Part shown: positions 28,179-37,087 of the stretch, one piece after another
Layout of the letters: each line of letters opens with the position of its first letter
Numbering within the stretch: the first letter of the stretch is position 1
From: Pseudomonas fluvialis
GTDB taxonomy: Bacteria > Pseudomonadota > Gammaproteobacteria > Pseudomonadales > Pseudomonadaceae
Direction of reading: 5' to 3'
Assembly: GCF_014207935.1 (NCBI RefSeq)
Contig: NZ_JACHLL010000004.1
Coordinates: forward strand, 339,989-403,988
Length of the DNA stretch: 64,000 nt
Program-made: the position numbers and the translations under genes
Notes under the pieces: model-generated
Told to the model about the DNA's origin: nothing
Database searches by the model: none
The model's input: only the letters and a program-made list of their open reading frames with translations

Positions 28179-30545
28179 TCACTCCAACACCTGAAACTCC
28201 ACCCGCGCCGTCAGGCCGCCTTCATCCAGCACACTGAGCTGATGCTGCCCGCGTTCCTGCAGCGCCAGCGCCAGGCTGTCGGCGCCCTGGGTGCTGCCCA
28301 GCGGCGAGCCGTCGAGGAACCACCAGCGCTGGCCGCTGCCACCCAGCGCCGAGAGTTTCAGACGTAGCGGCGTGGCACTGGCGGCCGGCCGGCGTAGCTG
28401 GTCGCCCTGGCGCACGCCGACGATTGACAGAGGCGCCGCGGCGGCGGGCAACAGCGGGGGGCACGTCGTATCAGCCGCCGGCAGACGCCGCGCCCGGCGC
28501 TCGCGCCGGGGCAGCCAGGGTTCCAGCGGCGCCGGCCAGAGCATGACCTGCTGCGCCGTGGCTCCCTCGCAGTGGGGCGCCACCTGCAGGCCGCGGGCAT
28601 TGACCCACAGGGTCTGCGTCAGGCCCAGGCCCAGCGGCTGGTCCAGCGCCTGCAGGGTCGGCGGCGTGGTGCCATCCAGCGTCCAGGCATAACGCAGACG
28701 CCGGCAGTTCGGATCATCCGCCGCCAGCGGCTGGCCGCCGGGCCAGCAGATCGCCGCCACGCCCACGCTGGCCGGCTGCGCCGCCACGGGCTGGGCGATG
28801 CCGCGCTGGGCATCGCGGTTGACCAGCACATCATGCACCTGCAGCAGCAGGGGCGCGGCCGAGGCCAGGCCGAACTGCCCCGGCACCGGGGTACCGTCGG
28901 GCCGGCCGATCCACACGCCAATCAGGTAGCGCGGCCCCACCCCCATCGCCCAGGCATCGCGAAAGCCGTAGCTGGTGCCGGTTTTCCAGGCCAGCGCCGG
29001 GCGCTGCACCAGTTGCGCCCGCGGATCACGGTCCGGGCGCGCCTGGCCGGCGAGGATGCGCCGCACGATCCAGGCCGCACCGGGCGACAGCAGGCGCTGT
29101 TCGATCAGCGGCTGCTGCGGCTGCAGGCGAATCCGCGCCGCCTTGCCCTCGCGCCCCAACGCCGCGTAGGCCCCCAGCAACTGCTCAAGGCGCACACCGG
29201 CACCCCCAAGAATCAGCGCCAGATTGGGCTGCGCGCCGGCCGGCAACTGCAGCGGCAGGCCGGCACCATGAAGCTCGCCGGCAAAACGCTTGGGCCCGTA
29301 GGCCTCCAGCAATTGCACGGCCGGCAGGTTGAGCGAGGTGGCGAGCGCTTCGCTGGCCGACACCGGGCCGGTGAAGCCGGCGGAAAAGTTGCCGGGGCGG
29401 TAGTCGCCATAACGGCGCGGCACATCCTGCAGCAGCGACTCGGAATGAATCAGCCCGGCATCCAGCGTCATGCCATAGAGAAAGGGTTTCAGCGTCGAGC
29501 CCGGCGAGCGCACCGACTGGATCATGTCGACATGACCGAAGCGCTTCTCATCGCCGATATCCACCGAGCCGAGGTAGGCGCGCACCGCCATGCTCTGCGC
29601 CTCGACCACCAGCACCGCGGCCGAGGTGTGCTCCGGCAGACGGGCACGCCAGCCCAGCAGCAGGTCTTCCAGACGCCGCTGCAGACTGGCGTCCAGGGTG
29701 GTGCGGATCAGCGCCGGGCTGTCTGGGGTATTCAGCCGGCGCGCCAGCAGGGGCGCCAGGCGCGGTTCCTGACGCGGGGCCAGCAGCACCGGTTCCTGCA
29801 ACGCCTCGCTGACCCGAGTCGGTGCCCACACGCCAAACTGCTGCAGGCGCCGCAGCACCTTGTCGCGGGCCCGCTGCGCCGCCTGCGGGTGACGGTCGGG
29901 ACGCAGCCGGCTGGGCGCCTGGGGCAGCACCGCCAGCAGTGCCGCCTCGGATGGCGTCAGCTGCGTTGGCGACTTACCCAGATAGGCCCAGCTGGCGGCC
30001 GCCACCCCCTGCAGGGTGCCGCCGAAAGGCGCGCGATTGAGGTAGAGGGTGAGGATCTCGTCCTTGGACAGGTGCCACTCCAGCTGCAGGGTGCGCCACA
30101 GCTGACGCAGCTTGCCCGGCACGCTGCGCGCATGCGGATCGAGCAGGCGCGCCACCTGCATCGACAGGGTGCTGCCGCCGGACACTACCTCACCGCCGCT
30201 CAGGTTCTGCCACAGCGCCCGGCCCAGCGCCAGCGGGTTGACCCCGGGGTGCCGGTAGAACCAGCGATCCTCGTAGGTGAGCAGCGCCTCCAGATACAGC
30301 GGCGAAACCTCCTGCGGCGTCACCGGATAGCGCCACACCCCCTCGGCATCGGCAAAGCGCCACAGCGGCGTACCGTCCTCGGCCAGCACCACCCGCGCCT
30401 CGTCGGCCCGCGGCAACGGCAGCGGGAACAGCCAGTCGGCCAGCCACAACAGCGCCAGCCCCACCAAGGGGGCCAGCAACCAGCGATGCACCCTCACCCC
30501 TGCCCCTCTCCCGCGAGCGGGAGAGGGGTTGTCATGCATGAGCAC
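28179..30545 (-). CDS. pbpC: Penicillin-binding protein 1C
   Basis: A 788-residue bifunctional-type peptidoglycan synthase. A signal anchor (about 21-42) is followed by the glycosyltransferase domain (EDRWFYRHPGVNP and GGSTLSMQVARLL), the transpeptidase domain with SPGSTLKPFLYG, SLN (TSLNLP) and KTGTSYGFRDAW, and the PBP1C C-terminal domain. It acts in the inner membrane facing the periplasm. The first ~20 residues (MLMHDNPSPARGRGAGVRVH) are translated from a palindromic repeat, so the start is uncertain: ATG at 30545 or 30539, or GTG at 30497 or 30491. Expected partner, the alpha-2-macroglobulin gene, lies upstream beyond an insert. Confidence 0.92.
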   Translation of the reverse strand: MLMHDNPSPARGRGAGVRVHRWLLAPLVGLALLWLADWLFPLPLPRADEARVVLAEDGTPLWRFADAEGVWRYPVTPQEVSPLYLEALLTYEDRWFYRHPGVNPLALGRALWQNLSGGEVVSGGSTLSMQVARLLDPHARSVPGKLRQLWRTLQLEWHLSKDEILTLYLNRAPFGGTLQGVAAASWAYLGKSPTQLTPSEAALLAVLPQAPSRLRPDRHPQAAQRARDKVLRRLQQFGVWAPTRVSEALQEPVLLAPRQEPRLAPLLARRLNTPDSPALIRTTLDASLQRRLEDLLLGWRARLPEHTSAAVLVVEAQSMAVRAYLGSVDIGDEKRFGHVDMIQSVRSPGSTLKPFLYGMTLDAGLIHSESLLQDVPRRYGDYRPGNFSAGFTGPVSASEALATSLNLPAVQLLEAYGPKRFAGELHGAGLPLQLPAGAQPNLALILGGAGVRLEQLLGAYAALGREGKAARIRLQPQQPLIEQRLLSPGAAWIVRRILAGQARPDRDPRAQLVQRPALAWKTGTSYGFRDAWAMGVGPRYLIGVWIGRPDGTPVPGQFGLASAAPLLLQVHDVLVNRDAQRGIAQPVAAQPASVGVAAICWPGGQPLAADDPNCRRLRYAWTLDGTTPPTLQALDQPLGLGLTQTLWVNARGLQVAPHCEGATAQQVMLWPAPLEPWLPRRERRARRLPAADTTCPPLLPAAAAPLSIVGVRQGDQLRRPAASATPLRLKLSALGGSGQRWWFLDGSPLGSTQGADSLALALQERGQHQLSVLDEGGLTARVEFQVLE
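30491..30528. repeat. Left inverted repeat of the DUF559 insert (palindromic)
   Basis: CCCTCACCCC, two bases, then CCCCTCTCCCGC-GA-GCGGGAGAGGGG (perfect 12 bp arms). It is the inverted counterpart of the repeat at 30946-30983. Confidence 0.85.
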
Positions 30546-30563
30546 TTACCCCATGCGTAAGAC

Positions 30564-30914
30564 CTAAGTTTCCTCACGCGGGCACGCCAGCAAGGCCTGG
30601 TGGATTCGTTCGAGCACAGCGGCCTCATTCGCCCGCACCTCATGGTTCCAGAAACGCAGCACCCGAAAGCCTGCTGCCTGCAAAAACGCCTCGCGGCGCG
30701 CATCCGCCTCAACCTGCAAGGCATGCTGCCCACCATCGAGCTCAATAATTAGCCGTCCATCGAGACAGACAAAATCGACGATGTAAGGCCCTATGGGCTT
30801 CTGCCGGCGGAACTTGAATCCATCCAGCCGACGGTCGCGCAGCTGGTACCAAAGCCGCGCTTCCACCTCTGTCATCTCCCGGCGCAACCGGCGAGCATTA
30901 TCCTGCAAGGTCAT
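30564..30914 (-). CDS. DUF559 endonuclease-fold protein
   Basis: A 116-residue DUF559 protein, related in fold to Vsr/PD-(D/E)XK nucleases. The core reads FKFRRQKPIGPYIVDFVCLD, then RLIIELDGGQHALQ and GFRVLRFWNHEV: the spaced D, ELDGGQH residues form the predicted metal site. No activity is proven for the family. The gene is bracketed by inverted palindromic repeats and sits between the alpha-2-macroglobulin gene and pbpC, which usually adjoin. AAGGA lies six bases before the ATG, and the stop is 18 bp before the pbpC ATG. Confidence 0.9.
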   Translation of the reverse strand: MTLQDNARRLRREMTEVEARLWYQLRDRRLDGFKFRRQKPIGPYIVDFVCLDGRLIIELDGGQHALQVEADARREAFLQAAGFRVLRFWNHEVRANEAAVLERIHQALLACPREET

Positions 30915-30945
30915 CGGAGATCCTTCTCCAGCGCAGCTCCCTCTA

Positions 30946-30983
30946 CTCCCTCTCCCGCTTGCGGGAGAGGGTCGGGGTGAGGG
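30946..30983. repeat. Right inverted repeat of the DUF559 insert (palindromic)
   Basis: CCCTCTCCCGC-TT-GCGGGAGAGGG, two bases, then GGGGTGAGGG. Reverse-complemented it matches the left repeat, with the asymmetric CCCTCACCCC tag outermost. It ends at the base before the alpha-2-macroglobulin stop codon. Confidence 0.85.
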
Positions 30984-33900
30984 TTAACGCCCTTTTACCA
31001 CCAGACTCTGCGGCGCGCTGCCCAGCGCCTTCCAGCCCGGCCGGTACATCGACTCGACAAGAGGCGGCGGCACCCGGTAATGGCCGGGGGTGACGGCGCG
31101 GGCCAGGTACAGCAGGTGCGTCGGCTCATAACCGCTGATATCCACAGCGGCCACATAGCGGTCACCGCGATATTCCTGGTGCTTGATCCGCGCGTTCTGC
31201 ATGGACTGCTGCCACTCCTTCACGGCACTGCTGGCATCACCGAGGCTGGCACTGCTCTGCGCCAGGTTCTGGTTTTCCAGCTCCAGACCGGCCGGCAGCA
31301 GGTCAACCAGCAGGGCATCCGGTACGCGCTCCTTGGCCTCGACGATCAGGTGCACCAGCACCAGCTCGCCACTGCTGAGGTTGTCCAGCGCCAGCGGCTT
31401 GCCATCCATGCCGAGGTATTCGCGGAAGATGCTGAGGTTCTCGCCACTGGCCGGCGGCAGCTCACGCGGATAGCCCGACAGGCTGAACTGCTGGTAGAGC
31501 GTCTCGCTGCCGAGGCTCTGCACCGACAGCGGCGCCTGCAGGCTGGCACCCTCCAGCTTCAGGGTCGGCTGCTCGCGGTTGAGCGCCTGAACCAGACCGG
31601 CAGCCTTCAGCTCGGCCTGCCAGTCACCTTCCGGCTGATTGAGCAGGCGCCGGCCGGCGAGGAACACCGCATTGCGCTCCTGAGTCGACAGGTACTCGTT
31701 GCCGGCCAGGTCATCGGACAGGCGGAACAGCCAGCTGTCGCGCTGCGCCTTGGCCAGGTCATGTTCCTCCAGCAGGGCGTAGATCAACGCGTCATCACGC
31801 AGACGGCTGCCGTAATCGCCGTACCAGTAGTAGCGGTCGGCTTTGAACTCATGACTGAGCGCAGCCTGCAGCAGGCTATCGGCGCGCGGCTGATCGCCCA
31901 TCAGCTGCAGCGCCACCGCCAGGTGCGCCAGCGGCAGACCGCTGCGAGCCTCGCTCTGCCGTTCGGCCAGCGCGCGCAGGCTGCCCAGCGGAGCCTGCTG
32001 ACTGCGCGCCAGCACATAGCCGGCGTAGGCCTGCACGGCGAAGCGCATGTGCTCGCTGTCTTCGCTGTAGTACACGTCGATCAGCTGGCGATCCTGCAGG
32101 TAGCGCAGCAGCCGCTCGCTGGCCTTCTTCAGCGCCTCGTCCGGCACGCTGTAGCCCTGTTCGCGGGCACGCAGCAGGAAGTCGGTGACATAGGCGGTCA
32201 GCCAGTATTCCTCGTCGCTGTCACTGCCCCACAGGCCGAAGCTGCCGTTGTAGCGCTGCATGCCGAGCAGGCGCTCGATACCCAGCTCCAGCTTGCTGCG
32301 CCGCTCCTGATCGCTTTCGCCCTTGATGCCCAGACGCTTGAGGCTGGCGGCATCGGCATACAGCGACGGATACAGGCCGCTGGTGGTCTGCTCCAGACAA
32401 CCGTAGGGATAAGCCTTGAGTTCGCTGATCTGCTCGGCGAGGTTCAGCGGCGGCTTGCTCGAAAGGCTCAGCAGCCCCTGCAGGCCATCGGGGTCGTACT
32501 GGCTGAGGGCGCTGTCCGGCAGGGTCCAGCTGTCGCCCTTGAGCACCGCGCGGAACTGCTTGAGCTGCGCCGGGTAGGCCGGACGCACGCCGATCTGCCA
32601 CTGCCGGCTGAACGGCGGCAGCTGCTCGCCGGGCAGGTCCAGGCCATTGACCCTGACGCTGAGCTGGCCGGTGCCCAGGCCGCCGACCGCACGCACGGCA
32701 ATCGGCAGCGTGATGCGCTGGCCCTGCGCCAGTTGCAGCGGCACGCTGCCGGCCGCCTCGAGCAGTTGCAGCTGACCGCTGGCCGCCAGTTGCACATCGA
32801 GCTTCTGCGGTGCACCGGAGAGGTTGGTCAGGTCCAGCGCCAGCGCGGTTTCGTCACCACCGGCGAGGAAGCGCGGTGCCGACAGTTCGGCAACCAGCGG
32901 CGCGGCAACCACCGTCTTGGCCTCGCCCTTGCCGTAGCTGTCGTCACTCCAGGCCTGCGCCATCAGGCGCAACTCACCGTTGAAGTCGGGGATATCCAGA
33001 CTCACCTCACCTTCACCCTGAGCATTGAGGGTGACCGGCGCACTCTGTTTGGCCACGATCAGCACGCTGGTATCCGGACGTTTGCCGCCGCCGGCCAGCG
33101 CCGCGTCACCACCGAAGGCCAGGCTGGCCAGACGGCCCTGGCCGGCTTCGATCAGTTGGCCATAGACGTCCAACTGGTCGGCACCGTAGCCCTTGCGGCC
33201 GAAGAAGGCGGCAAAGGGATCGGGCGTTGCGTACTCGGTGATATTGAGGATGCCGACGTCCACCGCCGCCACCAGCACCTGTACCTGCTTGGGCAGTTCG
33301 CCCCCGGCACGGCTGGCCTGCACCTTGACCTTGAGGGTCTGGTTCGGACGCATCTTCTCAGGCGCCGTCAGCTGCACGGCCAGTTGCCGGGGCGCCCGCT
33401 CCAGCGGCAGGTGCAGCAGACCGACCGCACGCTTGGGCGTGACGTTGGCCTTGCGCTCACCGGGACGGATCACCAGCGCGCTGACATACAGATCGTGACG
33501 GGCCCAGGCCTCGTCTACCGGAATCTCAAAGGTCTTGCCCTCGGCCGGCACTTCGATGTCCTGCCACCACAGAGGGCCATCGCTGGACTCGACCAGCAGG
33601 TAGCCATTGCCGGCCGCCGGCGGCGTCACCGTCACCCTGGCGGTACTGCCCGCAGCGTACGCCGGCTTGTCCAGCGCCAGCCTGACCTGATCCGGACGCA
33701 CAGCGCCGCCTTCGGCGTTGTCCTGCCAGCTGTAACCGGCCCAGAAGCGCTGACTGCTGACCAGACCGGTCTGTGGGTCTTCCACCTCGATCCGGTACGG
33801 CCCCCACTCCACCGGGAAGCTGACCTTGGCGGTCTTGCCCTCGCTCAGGTCGAGGCTTTCCTCGCTGAGGTTGAGGTATTTCTCGTTGAAGTGATAGCTC

Positions 33901-35894
33901 CAGCCCTCGGACTCGGAGAAGCTCCAGAAGTAGTCCCGGCGCTCGCGCACCAGGCGCACCTTGAGCCCCTCGACCGCCAGCTTGTGGCCCTCGGGATCGG
34001 CCAGCAGCACCTCGAATTCGGCCATGCCGTTGTCGCCGACTTCCTCGCCTTCGAACAGCGCGCGCACACCCGGCAGGCGGGGTGCCGGCCATACCGGCTG
34101 GACGATGCGTCGGGTGACCGGCCGGCCGCCGGACTCCTGCAGGCTGGCCTGCAGAATCAGCTTGAGCGGCGAGCGCGCCTCGGCCCAGCGGTTCTCCGGG
34201 CTGAGTACGCCCTCGCCGTCGGCATCCAGGCTGATCTCATCGAGTTCCATGTCCTGATTCAGCTCTTCCTCGGTCACCGAGCCGAACTGATAGCCCGGCA
34301 GGCTTGGCACCGCCTCGCGCAGCGGGCGCACATAGAGCTGGCTGGTCAGGCGGTTGCCGGAAGCCGGCGCGCCGTAGAGGTAACGACCGTTGACGCTGAA
34401 GCTGGGGTCTTCGCTGGTATGCAGCGGCTGTTCGCTGCCCTTTAGTTCCAGCGCCAGGCGCTCGGGAAGGAAGTCCTCGACGAGGAACTCATAGAGGTCC
34501 TGACGACCGTCGCCTAGGTCCAGCAACAGCTGCCAGCGGCCGGTCGGCGCATTCTCGGCCAGTTGCAGCTGGTACTGATACAGCCCGTCCGCCCCCGGCT
34601 GCCAGACGAAACGCCGGGCCACCTGCTCATCAGGACGGCGCACCTCGACACTCACCGGCTGCGGCTTGACCGCACGGCCATCAGCGTCGCGCAGCAGGGC
34701 ATTGAGCAACACCGTTTCGCCAGGGCGATAGAGATCGCGCGGACCGAAGACGAAGAACTGCAACGGATTGGCGACCGGTCCGGCGATATCGAATTCGGCC
34801 AGATCCAGCGCCGGCGCATTGAGGCGCAGCAGGCTGGTGTCGTTGTCCTTGCGCGCCAGCAGCACATCGGCCTTGTCCACCAGCGGCAGTTCGGCATGGC
34901 CAGCATCATCGGTGGTGGCCGAGGCCAGAATGCGCCCGTCACCGTCCAGCAGGTCGAGCTGCACATCACTCTGCGCGGCACCACCTGCCAACGCCTGGGT
35001 GAACACATCGAGCTGCTGACGATAGCGGTGGGCGGACAACCCGATATCACTGAGGGTGAACAGGGTCGCCGGCTGCGAGTAGTTGTAGGTGCCGGCCTGG
35101 CGCATCACCGCCAGGTACACACCGGGTTGCTGCAGCGGCTTGAGCCCGGCGATCGGCAGCAGCAGGGTCTCGCGGGTATTGCGCGGCGGCTTCAGGTCGA
35201 AGCGACCGCCGTAGACCAGTTCGGCCATCGGCAGCAGCTCGCGCGCCTCCCAGGTATCCAGGCTGCTGGAGCGTCCCCACTGGCTGAGAAAGCCTGGCAG
35301 CGCGTCGTCCTTGATGCGGAAGAACTCGACATTGACCGCGTCGACGTTCAGCGCAATCACCGGCAGGCCTTCGGCCAGGCGGGTCGGCAGCAGCGAGCCG
35401 CGGCTGGCGAAGCCGACGGTGGCCTGCAGGTCACGGGTTTCCAGACGGGCCACGTACTCCTCGGCCAGCGCCTGACCGTTGATCGCGCGCAGGCCGGCAT
35501 CCACGGTCAGCACCAGTTTGCGCTGCGGCTCCAGATGCCGCAGACGCAGCTCCATGCCGTTACTGGCCAGTTCCCAGGCGCCATCGACCTTGCCGTCGAC
35601 GGTATCGACCAGGTGCAGGCGGCTGGCGAAATCCTGCTCGGCATCCAGCGGCACGCTGAAGGTCACGGCCAGGGTACTGGCACCGTCGAGCTGCACCTCG
35701 GAAACGTCGATGACGCTCAGCTCGCGCCCTTTATAGCGCTCGGCCAGCGCGGCACGCTGCTCGGCCGTGGGAACGGCAACGGCAGCACTCGCCGCAGACT
35801 CGGCCGACGCCTTGGCGGCAGTCTCGGGGGTGGATGAATCACAGGCACTGAGCAGACTCAGCACCAGCGCCAGAAGCAGTCCTTTGTTCGGCAT
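30984..35894 (-). CDS. yfhM: Bacterial alpha-2-macroglobulin lipoprotein
   Basis: A 1636-residue protease-trapping lipoprotein. The signal MPNKGLLLALVLSLLSAC places the lipid-bearing Cys at residue 18. Many MG-type beta domains precede the thioester site, CLEQ at Cys1166 (GCLEQTTSGLYPS), which is intact, so covalent trapping of proteases is predicted. A C-terminal receptor-like domain follows. The family is thought to guard the periplasm, with PBP1C repairing the wall; pbpC is indeed next, separated here by the DUF559 insert. Length matches E. coli YfhM (about 1650). Confidence 0.94.
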   Translation of the reverse strand: MPNKGLLLALVLSLLSACDSSTPETAAKASAESAASAAVAVPTAEQRAALAERYKGRELSVIDVSEVQLDGASTLAVTFSVPLDAEQDFASRLHLVDTVDGKVDGAWELASNGMELRLRHLEPQRKLVLTVDAGLRAINGQALAEEYVARLETRDLQATVGFASRGSLLPTRLAEGLPVIALNVDAVNVEFFRIKDDALPGFLSQWGRSSSLDTWEARELLPMAELVYGGRFDLKPPRNTRETLLLPIAGLKPLQQPGVYLAVMRQAGTYNYSQPATLFTLSDIGLSAHRYRQQLDVFTQALAGGAAQSDVQLDLLDGDGRILASATTDDAGHAELPLVDKADVLLARKDNDTSLLRLNAPALDLAEFDIAGPVANPLQFFVFGPRDLYRPGETVLLNALLRDADGRAVKPQPVSVEVRRPDEQVARRFVWQPGADGLYQYQLQLAENAPTGRWQLLLDLGDGRQDLYEFLVEDFLPERLALELKGSEQPLHTSEDPSFSVNGRYLYGAPASGNRLTSQLYVRPLREAVPSLPGYQFGSVTEEELNQDMELDEISLDADGEGVLSPENRWAEARSPLKLILQASLQESGGRPVTRRIVQPVWPAPRLPGVRALFEGEEVGDNGMAEFEVLLADPEGHKLAVEGLKVRLVRERRDYFWSFSESEGWSYHFNEKYLNLSEESLDLSEGKTAKVSFPVEWGPYRIEVEDPQTGLVSSQRFWAGYSWQDNAEGGAVRPDQVRLALDKPAYAAGSTARVTVTPPAAGNGYLLVESSDGPLWWQDIEVPAEGKTFEIPVDEAWARHDLYVSALVIRPGERKANVTPKRAVGLLHLPLERAPRQLAVQLTAPEKMRPNQTLKVKVQASRAGGELPKQVQVLVAAVDVGILNITEYATPDPFAAFFGRKGYGADQLDVYGQLIEAGQGRLASLAFGGDAALAGGGKRPDTSVLIVAKQSAPVTLNAQGEGEVSLDIPDFNGELRLMAQAWSDDSYGKGEAKTVVAAPLVAELSAPRFLAGGDETALALDLTNLSGAPQKLDVQLAASGQLQLLEAAGSVPLQLAQGQRITLPIAVRAVGGLGTGQLSVRVNGLDLPGEQLPPFSRQWQIGVRPAYPAQLKQFRAVLKGDSWTLPDSALSQYDPDGLQGLLSLSSKPPLNLAEQISELKAYPYGCLEQTTSGLYPSLYADAASLKRLGIKGESDQERRSKLELGIERLLGMQRYNGSFGLWGSDSDEEYWLTAYVTDFLLRAREQGYSVPDEALKKASERLLRYLQDRQLIDVYYSEDSEHMRFAVQAYAGYVLARSQQAPLGSLRALAERQSEARSGLPLAHLAVALQLMGDQPRADSLLQAALSHEFKADRYYWYGDYGSRLRDDALIYALLEEHDLAKAQRDSWLFRLSDDLAGNEYLSTQERNAVFLAGRRLLNQPEGDWQAELKAAGLVQALNREQPTLKLEGASLQAPLSVQSLGSETLYQQFSLSGYPRELPPASGENLSIFREYLGMDGKPLALDNLSSGELVLVHLIVEAKERVPDALLVDLLPAGLELENQNLAQSSASLGDASSAVKEWQQSMQNARIKHQEYRGDRYVAAVDISGYEPTHLLYLARAVTPGHYRVPPPLVESMYRPGWKALGSAPQSLVVKGR

Positions 35895-36059
35895 GGCAGG
35901 CTCCGGAGAGGAGGGAAGCAGAGAACGCGCACTATAACCGAGCGGTCAGATTGCGAGGAGTGCAGCGCTCACGCTTTGCTCGCGGTCAGCGGTTGATCTG
36001 GACGAATGGCCGGGCGCGGGCTAGGGTCTGCTCGCCCCTTGCGTTCGCGGAATATCGCC

Positions 36060-36500
36060 ATGTCCCAGGCCCTGCTCGCCAGCCTGCATACCCTGAGCTT
36101 TCTGCTGTTGTTCTGTCTGCTGGTGCTGGAGCACCGCGAGTTCTGCCTGCCGCTCGATGCGCCACGGGCACGACGGCTGATCCTGCTGGATATCGGCTAC
36201 GGTTTGGCCGCCGGGCTGGTGCTGGTTACCGGCGCCCTGCGCGTGCTGTGGTTTGGCAAAGGCCTGGATTACTACCTGCACAACGGCCTGTTTCACGCCA
36301 AGCTCGGCCTGTTCCTGCTGGTCGGCCTGATCTCTGTTCTGCCGACGCTGACCGCACTCAATCTGCGCCCGGCACTGCAGGCGGGCACCGCTCCCGAGAT
36401 CACGCCTCGGCGCCTGCAACTGGTGTTGTGGACGATCCGCCTGGAGCTGCTGCTGCTCGCCAGCCTGCCGGTATTGGCCAGCCTGCTGGCACGCGGTTAG
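36060..36500 (+). CDS. DUF2214-family membrane protein
   Basis: A 146-residue protein with about four membrane helices. The features HTLSFLLLFCLLVLEH, GALRVLWFGKGLDYYLHNGLFHAKLGLF and a C-terminal hydrophobic helix fit DUF2214, a family of unknown function. The ATG at 36060 begins the first helix; the frame is open upstream to 36006. The TAG stop shares its last base with the palindromic repeat that follows. Confidence 0.82.
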   Translation: MSQALLASLHTLSFLLLFCLLVLEHREFCLPLDAPRARRLILLDIGYGLAAGLVLVTGALRVLWFGKGLDYYLHNGLFHAKLGLFLLVGLISVLPTLTALNLRPALQAGTAPEITPRRLQLVLWTIRLELLLLASLPVLASLLARG

Positions 36501-36639
36501 AGCCTGTCCAAGGTCTGCTGCGCGTCGGGCCTGCTGCGTTAAAAACCGGCTCAGAATGCTCATTTACCCTATGTAAACTGCGCTTCTTCGCCTGTTTTTG
36601 CCTTGCATACCTCTAGCTCGAGAGACCTTGGACAGGCTC
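36500..36639. repeat. ~140 bp palindromic intergenic repeat with 17 bp terminal inverted repeats
   Basis: GAGCCTGTCCAAGGTCT (36500-36516) is the exact inverse of 36623-36639. The inner halves also pair imperfectly around CATTTAC-CCTAT-GTAAACTG, so the whole unit can fold as one long hairpin. It fills the space between two convergent stop codons exactly. A diverged copy lies at 18441-18601. Confidence 0.85.
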
Positions 36640-37011
36640 TTACGGCGCGGGCTGATCGCCAAGCCAGCTGTACCAGGGCACATCCTGACGCTGCTCGACC
36701 CGCACCAACGGGCTGTGCCGCAAGCGCACCAGCAGTCGCTTGCCTGCCTCGGCACTGCCGGCCAGCGCCTGCAGATCCGCCAGCAACTGCGGCCCCTCGC
36801 AGGCACCTGCCTCACGCAGCAACTGGCAGGCAGTCAGCCACAGACGATCGGTTGCCGGGCTGACCACCGGCGTCGCAGAAGGTACAGGCGCAGCCTCCGT
36901 CGCCGCCGGCAGCGCGCCACGCAGCAACTCGGCCAGGCGCGCCCACTCCCCATCTTCCAGACTGATCTGCAGATCAATCGCTAGGTCACCCAGTTGCCCC
37001 CGCACGCGCAT
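36640..37011 (-). CDS. Hypothetical protein
   Basis: A 123-residue protein I do not recognise. It has an N-terminal MRVRGQLGDLAIDLQISLED strand-rich part, an Ala/Pro linker (about 40-65) and a helical C-terminal half ending in PWYSWLGDQPAP. No signal or membrane segment. AGGAGG stands five bases before the ATG at 37011, favouring it over the ATG at 37047. It is divergent from the zinc-starvation operon and shares the gap that holds the Zur-type site, so it might be co-regulated. Confidence 0.7.
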   Translation of the reverse strand: MRVRGQLGDLAIDLQISLEDGEWARLAELLRGALPAATEAAPVPSATPVVSPATDRLWLTACQLLREAGACEGPQLLADLQALAGSAEAGKRLLVRLRHSPLVRVEQRQDVPWYSWLGDQPAP

Positions 37012-37047
37012 GCCATCCTCCTGCGCCGGCTTGGCGCCTCCGAACAT

Positions 37048-37064
37048 TTGTTATAACGTAACAA
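37048..37064. promoter_or_regulatory. Zur-type operator
   Basis: TTGTTA-TAACG-TAACAA, a perfect 6 bp inverted repeat matching the TGTTATA-type Zur consensus of gammaproteobacteria, 24 bp before the DUF2796 start. A -10-like TATAAA follows. Zinc-loaded Zur would repress the operon. Confidence 0.75.
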
Positions 37065-37087
37065 TATAAATTTACTGGAGCCTCATT

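Noticed and set aside
28572..30560. A 662-codon plus-strand open frame
   Set aside because: Antisense to pbpC, of low-complexity Arg/Gln/Pro composition, with no recognisable domain.
30491..30983. CRISPR-like repeats near the DUF559 gene
   Set aside because: Only two units, in inverted orientation and ~450 bp apart, with a gene between them. There is no array of spacers.
31080..34445. A 1121-codon open frame on the plus strand
   Set aside because: It lies antisense within the alpha-2-macroglobulin gene. Long antisense frames are normal in this high-GC DNA, and its composition (Gln/Arg/Ala-rich, no domain) is that of a shadow.
36500..36639. Insertion sequence
   Set aside because: The terminal inverted repeats are IS-like, but the 106 bp between them cannot encode a transposase and no target duplication is seen.
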